Shown here: in pieces, positions 57,666-64,000 of the stretch
Layout of the letters: every line of letters starts with the position of its first letter
Numbering within the stretch: position 1 is the stretch's first letter
Assembly (NCBI GenBank): GCA_009778595.1
Contig: WRJI01000002.1
Location: 23,646 to 87,645, forward strand
Length of the DNA stretch: 64,000 nt
Direction: 5' to 3'
DNA from: Peptococcaceae bacterium
GTDB taxonomy: Bacteria; Bacillota; Desulfitobacteriia; Desulfitobacteriales; Syntrophobotulaceae
Program-made: the position numbers and the translations under genes
Notes under the pieces: model-generated
Told to the model about the DNA's origin: nothing
The model's input: the letters and a program-made list of their open reading frames with translations, nothing else
Database searches by the model: none

Positions 57666-58892
57666 CTACAAAGTCCACACAGGCACAACAACCGTCATCC
57701 GGTCAACCGCGGCAAACGCCGCCTTCGTGCACACCACAGCTCCCAGCCCCCGCGGCAGACCGGCTTCATCCAGAACCCGGAACGGCCGCCCGGTTAGATG
57801 GCCGGAAGGCGACGCGGTCTTCTTAACCTCAATTGGGTGCAGTTCCCCGTCACTCTCAAGAATCAGATCAATTTCCCTGCCGTCCCTGTCCCGATAATAA
57901 TGAATAATACAATCCAGTCCACGATTGGCATAACTCTTGATTATTTCCGCAACAACGTAATTTTCCAAGATCGCGCCGTTGATGGCGCCGCTGTGCAGAA
58001 TCTCAGCAGTTGAGTATTTGGTTAGGTACGCAACCAGACCTGTATCAAAAAAATACAATTTGGGCATCTTAATCGTCCGTTTGATCATATTGCCGGAAAA
58101 AGGCCGCAGATAAAAGATAATGCCCGATTTCTCCAGCAGACGCAACCATCGTTTGGCCGTATCGTCCGTGACACCGACATCCAAGGCAATATTATGAACA
58201 TTCAAAGTCAACCCTGCACGACAAGCCGCCGCCCGGATAAAATCCACAAACTGCAACGCGTCCACACGATCCATCATATCGCCAATATCTCGCTGAATAT
58301 AGGTTTGCAGATAGCTGCTGTAAAAAATCTCCCGATTGGCGTACTTGCCGCTGACATGCCCCGGCAAAGAACCCCGCCAGATCCGCTCATACTGACCGGG
58401 GGTATCCGTCTGAGTGCCGCTCTGCCCCCGTCGCTGCAACTTCTCCATGACGAGGCTGAAAGGTTCATGATGTCCTCTGCCGTAAATCTCATGCTGTGAC
58501 AGAGAAGACATTCGCAGAACGGCGACACGACCGGCCAACGACTCCTGCGACAGCGCCGTCAGATGAAAAGCCTGGGATCCGGTCATCCAATAGCTTCCCG
58601 GTAAGGCACCCCGGTCAATCGCGATCTTGATCTGCGAGAACAGCTGAGGCGCATATTGCACCTCGTCAATCAGCAACGGCGGCGGATTGAGGGACAGAAA
58701 CAGCTCCGGGTCGTTCTGAGCCAGACGGCGCGCCTCCAGATCATCCAAGGTTACATGAGCGCGTTCTTCCCCCGCCAGGTGCCGGAGGGTGGTGGTTTTG
58801 CCCACCTGCCTGGGCCCTGTGAGAATCATGGAAGCGTATGATTCAGAAACCTCCAGGATGGTAGCTTCAATGTCACGTTTAATATATGTCAA
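57666..58892 (-). CDS. AAA ATPase with DUF4143
   Basis: This 408-aa protein has Walker A GPRQVGKTT (about 26-34), LLIDEVQYAPQLF (Walker B), and YWMTGSQAF with sensor. C-terminal DUF4143 holds FSGNMIKRTIKMPKLYFFDTGLVAYL and the nuclease-like RDREIDLILE plus IEVKKT. Such proteins are widespread solitary ATPases of uncertain role. It stands alone. Its 3' end meets the T-box promoter region. Confidence 0.9.
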   Translation of the reverse strand: MTYIKRDIEATILEVSESYASMILTGPRQVGKTTTLRHLAGEERAHVTLDDLEARRLAQNDPELFLSLNPPPLLIDEVQYAPQLFSQIKIAIDRGALPGSYWMTGSQAFHLTALSQESLAGRVAVLRMSSLSQHEIYGRGHHEPFSLVMEKLQRRGQSGTQTDTPGQYERIWRGSLPGHVSGKYANREIFYSSYLQTYIQRDIGDMMDRVDALQFVDFIRAAACRAGLTLNVHNIALDVGVTDDTAKRWLRLLEKSGIIFYLRPFSGNMIKRTIKMPKLYFFDTGLVAYLTKYSTAEILHSGAINGAILENYVVAEIIKSYANRGLDCIIHYYRDRDGREIDLILESDGELHPIEVKKTASPSGHLTGRPFRVLDEAGLPRGLGAVVCTKAAFAAVDRMTVVVPVWTL

Positions 58893-59148
58893 GAAACGCC
58901 CTCCCTTTCGGCAAAAATACGATTTGATCTTATTTTAGGCGAAAACGGGTTCCCTGTCAAGACAGACATCCTGGCTCTTCCTGTCGATTGTTATCAAACA
59001 TTAATAGACCGTTAATGCCTTATTAATAAATATTGTGATACAATTAATGTGTTGTCACACAAGGATCACCTGCTAATCACTATTAACGGATTCAACATAG
59101 GCTTCACGTTCTCAGGTGTAATAATGCTTATGCACAAGGAGAGGACAT
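58893..59148. other. intergenic region, divergent
   Basis: This stretch lies between the divergent ATPase and regulator genes. It is AT-rich around 59000-59060 with repeated TTAAT motifs. I see no clear gene or consensus promoter. The regulator start is preceded by AAGGAGAGGAC. Confidence 0.5.
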
Positions 59149-59835
59149 ATGGCGAGAAACATGATTCTGGTGATAGAGAACGACCGGGAATTATTGGATA
59201 CCGTTGTGATAGGATTGAGGCGCTTGGGTTTTGAATGTATTGTCTATGATAATCCTAAGAAGCTTTTTGACTCTCTGATGTGCTGCCCAAATTATGATTT
59301 GGCATTGATCAATATCAGCCTTCTTAAAGCGGAGGCCTTTGAACTGCTTACTTACATGAGACAACACAGTATCCCCGCCATCTGCATGAGGGATCAGGAA
59401 GATATCCATTTTGAAATAGAGGCCCTCCAAGCCGGGGCAGAAGATTGTGTGACGAAGCCCGCTGATTTCGGGATCCTCCTTGCGCGTATCGAAAAGATTC
59501 TACGTTGCAACGGCAATCCGAACCATGTTATATATATTAGAGATATCGTGCTGAATCTATTCAGCCAAACCGCAACCAGAAATGGCAGAGAGATTCTTCT
59601 TAAGCCAAAAGAGTTCGATCTGCTTGTCTTATTGGTCAAGAATAAAAATCGGACATTAAATCGAGAGGAGATCCTGAACAAGGTTTGGGAAACAGATTAT
59701 TTCGGCGAAACCCATACTGTCGATTCTCACATCAGCAGTCTACGTAAAAAGCTGGGCGTCAAAGATTTGATTAAGACGATTTATGGACGTGGATACCGGT
59801 TGGAAGACAAGGAGAGGGGGATCAATGGAGTTTGA
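59149..59835 (+). CDS. OmpR-type response regulator with degenerate receiver
   Basis: This 228-aa protein has a receiver (1-118) and a winged-helix effector (about 130-222: KPKEFDLLVLLVKNKNRTLNREEIL, then TVDSHISSLRKKLG and YGRGYRL). The usual phospho-Asp is Asn (N55 in DLALINISL), the acidic pocket reads END rather than DD, and the T/S switch is replaced, while K103 (TKPAD) remains. It is likely phosphorylation-independent. Only a 22-codon ORF follows where a kinase gene would start. Confidence 0.9.
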   Translation: MARNMILVIENDRELLDTVVIGLRRLGFECIVYDNPKKLFDSLMCCPNYDLALINISLLKAEAFELLTYMRQHSIPAICMRDQEDIHFEIEALQAGAEDCVTKPADFGILLARIEKILRCNGNPNHVIYIRDIVLNLFSQTATRNGREILLKPKEFDLLVLLVKNKNRTLNREEILNKVWETDYFGETHTVDSHISSLRKKLGVKDLIKTIYGRGYRLEDKERGINGV

Positions 59836-59893
59836 TAGAAAAGCGAAAGAACATGTGTCTACAAAATCCGACAAAACGTTGATGAAATGTTGA
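59825..59893 (+). pseudogene. truncated ORF at the expected kinase position
   Basis: The ATG at 59825 overlaps the regulator stop and sits behind GGAGAGGGGG. It reads MEFDRKAKEHVSTKSDKTLM and then stops. The coupling and ribosome site are those of a sensor-kinase gene, so the rest may have been lost. Confidence 0.45.
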
Positions 59894-60399
59894 GGATTTG
59901 ATGAACTTCTGATGAAGATTAGGCCTTATTTATGGAGTATCATCATGTTGTAGGGTACAAGATTGGCCATCTTGACCCGGGATTGGTTTCAGTCCCTGAC
60001 CATGTGAGAACAGATTACGCGTTATGTTCTCAGTCTTTTGCTAAAATAGGTACATGTATGCAAGCTGTATGCGGCCTAAGCAGAAGACTCAAAAGGACTT
60101 GTTACAATGATAACTGGAGTATCCTCACGAACCATTAATCCCCAATTCATTGAAAGCATATGGAACCCTCCTTTCGCTCAAATAAAGGGGTATGAGGAAC
60201 GCCCAAGAAGGAGATGATGAAAAACATTCGCTCAAATAACAAATTGAGTACATCTAGGAGAACCTGCTGGCATGCAGATTAAGAAGTTAATGAAGAAACC
60301 TGAGAATGGGCAGCAAAACTAATATCAGAGTAGAGCTAGTTTTGTGGAGCTGCAATGAGGTATCTGGAGATAATTATTATTAAATTAGGGGGAATCGTA
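59894..60399. other. AT-rich intergenic region
   Basis: No convincing gene. It holds a 13-bp direct repeat TTCGCTCAAATAA (60173-60185 and 60227-60239). A 68-aa ORF at 59932 has no ribosome site and odd composition. Confidence 0.5.
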
Positions 60400-61293
60400 A
60401 TGAAACGCATTTTAGCGAGAGTTCTAATAGTGGCAATTGTTCTGACAACAATTACTATATATAGTGACAAAGAAGCATATTATGCGCACGAATTGAATTC
60501 TAGCACAAAAGGTTTTAGATGGACAAATACCACTAGCATCTATAGTAACAAAAGGTGGATCAACATTTACTATAATGGGCAATATCTCAATAGCAATTGG
60601 GCAAATCAGCTTACGGCAGCAGCAAACAGTTGGAATAACAGTGCTAATTCAAGAACAAATTTGATCCAAACAAATTATTCCTCGTCAAAATTGCAACTTG
60701 CTTCATATGTAACATGGCCAAAGTGGGCACCATCAACAGGAATTGCATTCGCGAATATTGCTGATACTAATGGGGCATGGCTTATAAATCTAAACACAGG
60801 CTCAAGCAATTATAACATTGGGTCAAGAATAGTAGCAGGTCAAATATATGCTAATCCAAAATTCGATAATAACACAAGTTTGAGTGCTGATAATAAAAGA
60901 AAAACGTTAGCACATGAGATTGGGCATATCATGGGGTTGGGGCATCCTACTACAACCGTAAGTTCCATAATGCGAGCAATAATTACAGATTGTGCGAGCA
61001 ATCCAACTTCACATGATATCAGCGATTTAGCAACTTTTTATTCTAATCCACCATGTCCGTCATCTTATTTAGAACCAACTGCAATCCTTTCACAAGGTAC
61101 AACCTATTCTGGTGTTTATTGGACACAATGGCACCTAAACTATCGGGGTTATGGTCTGGCAGTAGATGGTGCCTTTGGTCCAATTACAACTACTCAAGTA
61201 CACAGTTTCCAACAGGCAAATAATCTTGCAGTTGATGGGTACGTTGGACCAATAACAAGATCTAAGCTCAAAATTACTTCATTTGTGTTCTAA
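60400..61293 (+). CDS. secreted M10-like metalloprotease with peptidoglycan-binding domain
   Basis: 297 aa from the ATG at 60400 (after GGGGG). A signal peptide (MKRILARVLIVAIVLTTITI) precedes a matrixin-like domain with the zinc motif HEIGHIMGLGH (172-182) and a Met-turn (SIM, about 191). A C-terminal PG_binding_1 repeat (about 235-292) has LAVDGAFGPIT and LAVDGYVGPIT. It is probably anchored in the cell wall. The upstream ATG at 60355 is less likely. Base composition is clearly more AT-rich than in the genes to the left. Confidence 0.88.
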   Translation: MKRILARVLIVAIVLTTITIYSDKEAYYAHELNSSTKGFRWTNTTSIYSNKRWINIYYNGQYLNSNWANQLTAAANSWNNSANSRTNLIQTNYSSSKLQLASYVTWPKWAPSTGIAFANIADTNGAWLINLNTGSSNYNIGSRIVAGQIYANPKFDNNTSLSADNKRKTLAHEIGHIMGLGHPTTTVSSIMRAIITDCASNPTSHDISDLATFYSNPPCPSSYLEPTAILSQGTTYSGVYWTQWHLNYRGYGLAVDGAFGPITTTQVHSFQQANNLAVDGYVGPITRSKLKITSFVF

Positions 61294-61333
61294 GTCATAA
61301 ACACTACTAGCTTAAATTAAAGGAGGAGACACT

Positions 61334-61999
61334 ATGTTCAAGAAAAGTATCATTGGGATCATAATCGTTGCCGTTTGCATTGGAGGATATTACACTTACA
61401 ACAGGTATGATACTTGGCAACAGAATTATAATACGTCGACAAACGAAAAACCTATTGGTCAAAATTCACTGAGAGAAAGGATATCAAGCATGCCTGTTTC
61501 GTCATTTGATGATTTACTTGAATACGCAGATCTTGTTGTAGAAGGAGAGGTCGTATCAGATGGTGTATTAGCTTATGATGTTTTTCCAAAAGTTGTAGGA
61601 ACTCCAGATGATCATGAGCTGAATATTAAGGATAAAGTGGCTGTGACATTGACCCAGTTTAAAGTAAGCAAGGTATTGTACGGCGAATTAGAAACAGATC
61701 TTATAACTGTATATCAATTTGGTACTCCTGAAACTGATGTTGGGGAATTGAAAATTAAACAAGGCCAAAAATTGATATGCTTTTTGAGAAACGGTGATGA
61801 TGATGAAGGCAATCCATTCAACAACACTTATCCATCTGTTGCATGGGAGGAAGGATTTTATGACATCACAAATGAGAAAAGCACGAGAGCATTTTCAAAC
61901 GTAAATGGACTATGCAAATTTGACAATAAGCCATCCAGCGCATTATTGAAAGAGATTGAGAATGTTGTAAAAAGAAGTGAGAAGCTTAATCGTGATTAA
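61334..61999 (+). CDS. exported protein of unknown function
   Basis: This 221-aa protein has a hydrophobic N-terminal segment (about 5-20) and no lipobox Cys. The extracellular part starts DDLLEYADLVVEGEVVSD and has a beta-rich core (VAVTLTQFKVSKVLYGELETD). This hints at an immunoglobulin-like or cystatin-like fold. It lies 40 nt after the metalloprotease, probably co-transcribed, behind AAAGGAGGAG. An inhibitor or substrate-binding role is speculation. Confidence 0.7.
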   Translation: MFKKSIIGIIIVAVCIGGYYTYNRYDTWQQNYNTSTNEKPIGQNSLRERISSMPVSSFDDLLEYADLVVEGEVVSDGVLAYDVFPKVVGTPDDHELNIKDKVAVTLTQFKVSKVLYGELETDLITVYQFGTPETDVGELKIKQGQKLICFLRNGDDDEGNPFNNTYPSVAWEEGFYDITNEKSTRAFSNVNGLCKFDNKPSSALLKEIENVVKRSEKLNRD

Positions 62000-62082
62000 G
62001 GAATATGAGAGGATTCTAATACTTTAAAAGGTTATTACTGCTAATTTAAATACTGATAATATATTGGATAGGGGAGAATATT

Positions 62083-62910
62083 ATGAAATTAAAAAGATCG
62101 CAAGCTAGGATTATAGTTATTTCATCCTTGTGCATGGCATTGACTGGCTTTGGCACTCTATATGCTACAAACTATTCTGAACTAAAGGATCAAAGCAGAG
62201 GAGAAAATTCTCAGCTGAATACACTGGTACCAGTTGAGGATGGAAGGTATTCTGACACAATCTATTTTCATGGTCAAGTTGATAGCAAAGAATACCAGGC
62301 CGCCAAGGAATGGAAGATCTTTTTAGATCAAAACATGTCGAGATTGATGAACAATGCAAGTATCAGTAATGAACCTACTGAGGAGATATACACCGGAGTG
62401 TATACACCGGAAATGGTGGAAAAAATGGAGGAACTTGCATCCAAATACGAACTCAAGCTGCATGATTCGATGCAACATTTTTACAACAAAGAAGATCTTT
62501 ATAAAATGGCTGGCAAAGAATCTTTTCTAGGGAGTATAACCAATGTGGAGGGTGGCTATATATATAATAATGGAACATTTCAATATGATGGTGGTGCAAC
62601 GCTGAGCAACGGGGTTTCCTTCGCCTATCAGCTCGGATATTATCAAAAGGGCTATTTCGATTCCGTTTATTTAGAAATTGGGGATATTGAAGATTACAGC
62701 GAAATAATCTTCCATGCAGCCAATGGTGTTATTGCAAACATCGCAACTAGTAAAAATAAATCGTTAATCTTTGCTGACTTGGGTAGCGCATTTGTGACTA
62801 TCAATATTCTGCCCGAATTAAATGCTGATTTCAAATATCAGCAAAGTAACGAGATTTCTTCTGATAATATTGAAGCGTTTATAGCCTCATTCGATTTTTC
62901 GATGTTGTAA
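62083..62910 (+). CDS. exported protein of unknown function
   Basis: This 275-aa protein has an N-terminal signal or anchor (IIVISSLCMALTGFGTLYA). A soluble part follows, with GVYTPEMVEKMEELASKYELKLHDSM and an acidic aromatic C-terminal half. It follows the previous gene by 83 nt (weaker GGGGAG site). No known family. With its two neighbours it makes an extracellular trio. Confidence 0.7.
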   Translation: MKLKRSQARIIVISSLCMALTGFGTLYATNYSELKDQSRGENSQLNTLVPVEDGRYSDTIYFHGQVDSKEYQAAKEWKIFLDQNMSRLMNNASISNEPTEEIYTGVYTPEMVEKMEELASKYELKLHDSMQHFYNKEDLYKMAGKESFLGSITNVEGGYIYNNGTFQYDGGATLSNGVSFAYQLGYYQKGYFDSVYLEIGDIEDYSEIIFHAANGVIANIATSKNKSLIFADLGSAFVTINILPELNADFKYQQSNEISSDNIEAFIASFDFSML

Positions 62911-62983
62911 ACTTTTGGAGGATTAATCAGCAACCAACGTAACCAGTAACAGACTACTAGTACAGTTGAATATTTCATCTTTT

Positions 62984-63471
62984 GAGTGCGCCTTGAACGG
63001 AGAATCAGTGCAGGCATAGCGGGAATCCAGTGCGCGCAGCGCGGAAAAACAGTGCGGTTCAGACATCAAATAGTGCATCTATCTGTCTTGAAGTATCTCT
63101 GGAACAGCAGTATAATGAACTTGCTTTTACTCATGTGGAGGATAGGGCAACGGTGGAGATCGACCCGAGCGCCCATGAGGTTTGGCGAGGAGAGTGATGC
63201 CGCCAGTATCGCTCTTTCCTTTGGTTGCATATACCAAAGCTCACCACTCTCCTTGGAAAACTCAAGCGCTATACTCTGCGCCGAAGGCCGAAGGCGCTAT
63301 GCAGCAAAGCTGCTATTCTGAGGATTTCTCGATAGTCAGTCTCTCTGACCTCCCAATTATTATTTGTGTTCTTTTGAACACATGCAATAATTGTATTACC
63401 GCACTGGTTGCTGCGCTGACTGCACTATTTTTCCGCTGTTAATGTACTGCTTTTCCGCTCAAGCCGCACAA
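62984..63471. mobile_element. IS21-like terminal-array element, internally deleted
   Basis: Near-inverted ends frame a 488-bp segment. On the left, hexamers GAGTGC/CAGTGC begin at 62984, 63006, 63028, 63050 and 63071. On the right, their reverse forms lie at 63401, 63422, 63444 and 63466. Spacing is 22, 22, 22, 21 and 21, 22, 22. The outermost 22-bp units match at 16 of 22. Multiple terminal sites with such periodicity are known for IS21-family transposase binding. The inside has only a decayed short ORF, so it is a non-autonomous remnant. Confidence 0.65.
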
Positions 63472-63724
63472 TGTAGGCCGCTGTATTCATACAGTACCTC
63501 TAAACGATCAATTAATGATTATTTGTATGACGGCGATAGGCAAAATCCTAAAGCCGTCTTGTCTTATGTTATGTTGAAGATGAAGATGAAAAGTGTTCAA
63601 CTTACGGGTGTCCATGCTCACTTCGTTTGGCGGAAGCAGGGCGCAGACGTAACCCCTATACATAATGGAAAACTTCACAATCCTTGACGGTTAAGGTATG
63701 CTAATACAGAAAATGCATGAACTC

Positions 63725-63767
63725 TGGCGGAGAGCATTTAGAGTTTAACGCGCTCTGCTCTCCGCCA
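63725..63767. other. 12-bp stem-loop upstream of transposase remnant
   Basis: TGGCGGAGAGCA pairs with TGCTCTCCGCCA around a 19-nt loop. It lies 29 bp before the transposase start, so it may be an IS end structure or an attenuator. Confidence 0.55.
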
Positions 63768-63795
63768 AATCCAAACTTCATGCACCCTAATCATA

Positions 63796-64000
63796 ATGCA
63801 ACCATTGCCACCCAAACGCGGCTCCCTTGTTCCAAAGGAGGCTCTCGAAGCCGCCAAAGCCCTCAGGCTCGAACGACCGTGGAACAGATTATTTTCACCC
63901 TGGAACAAACAGGAGCGGTAGAAAAGGGAATTCTCTATCCCTCCACCCTGTCACGGTGGTTCCGATCCCAAAACTTGATACGTCACAAGATTCAATCCAA
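63796..64000 (+). pseudogene. transposase start, frameshifted, partial
   Basis: From the ATG at 63796 the frame reads MQPLPPKRGSLVPKEALEAA. The expected continuation RTTVEQIIFTLEQTGAVEKG with YPSTLSRWFRSQNL lies in another frame from about 63885. This HTH-rich pattern fits rve/DDE-type transposases. A -1 (or +2) frameshift near 63882-63890 breaks it, and the gene runs off the window. Confidence 0.6.

Noticed and set aside
62986..63321. 111-aa plus-strand ORF inside the IS21-like element
   Set aside because: It begins within the terminal array and is Arg/Leu-rich; a better but short decayed frame ending VEIDPSAHEVWRGE lies in another phase.
63391..63687. 98-aa plus-strand ORF near the right edge
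   Set aside because: It overlaps the IS21-like right array, has no ribosome site and no recognisable family.

Overview
The window looks like a spore-forming type Firmicute (Clostridia or Negativicutes; I cannot name the genus). The evidence is strong AGGAGG-type ribosome sites, sigma-A style promoters, a tyrosine T-box leader, the rapZ-yvcK-whiA cluster and a pyruvoyl arginine decarboxylase. Roughly the first 41 kb is a temperate siphovirus-like prophage that runs off the left edge. The rest is chromosome, ending in an AT-rich and IS-damaged segment.

Prophage, read right to left (almost all genes are on the minus strand): a rightward repressor and tyrosine integrase (39.0-40.5 kb) face a leftward Cro-like and antirepressor arm across a switch region with three matching 16-bp operator-like sites. 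The early arm (38.5-20.2 kb) holds many small coupled ORFs. These include a free Spo0A DNA-binding domain, DNA methyltransferases, a pentapeptide protein, a RecB-like nuclease and ERF annealing protein, HNH, RusA, a replisome organizer with helicase loader, a MazG-like protein, a RinA/ArpU-like late regulator, a GGQ release-factor-like protein, DUF5131, an ASCH-like protein and many zinc-ribbon proteins. A terminator near 20.04 kb separates early from late genes. The late operon runs terS, terL, an HExxH protein, SPP1-like portal, small ORFs, scaffold, capsid, connectors, tail tube, tail chaperones, tape measure, tail and baseplate proteins, M23 endolysin and holin. The integrase side ends just short of a six-gene tRNA operon (Val-Asp-Phe-Gly-Cys-Leu), whose tRNA-Leu 3' end is a plausible attachment site.

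Chromosome: an SPFH protein (plus strand) meets a leftward operon of membrane protein, glycosyltransferase, pdaD, speE and speB, which makes spermidine from arginine via agmatine and putrescine (speD is not here). Next is the leftward rapZ-yvcK(glmR)-whiA-trkA-trkH operon, joining cell-envelope and nucleotide signalling to potassium uptake. A leftward unit under a tyrosine T-box then encodes a sodium:solute symporter and an acyl/aryl-CoA ligase, suggesting aromatic amino-acid uptake and use. An AAA/DUF4143 ATPase follows.

From about 59 kb the DNA becomes AT-rich. It holds a degenerate OmpR-type regulator whose kinase partner appears lost, a secreted M10-like metalloprotease with a peptidoglycan-binding domain, two unknown exported proteins, a roughly 490-bp element with IS21-like 22-bp periodic terminal arrays, and a frameshifted transposase start at the right edge.

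Signs of genetic decay or rearrangement recur: a chimeric PAPS-reductase/methyltransferase ORF, a frameshifted Cys-rich gene, a remnant of the late regulator, and several short tandem duplications at gene junctions.
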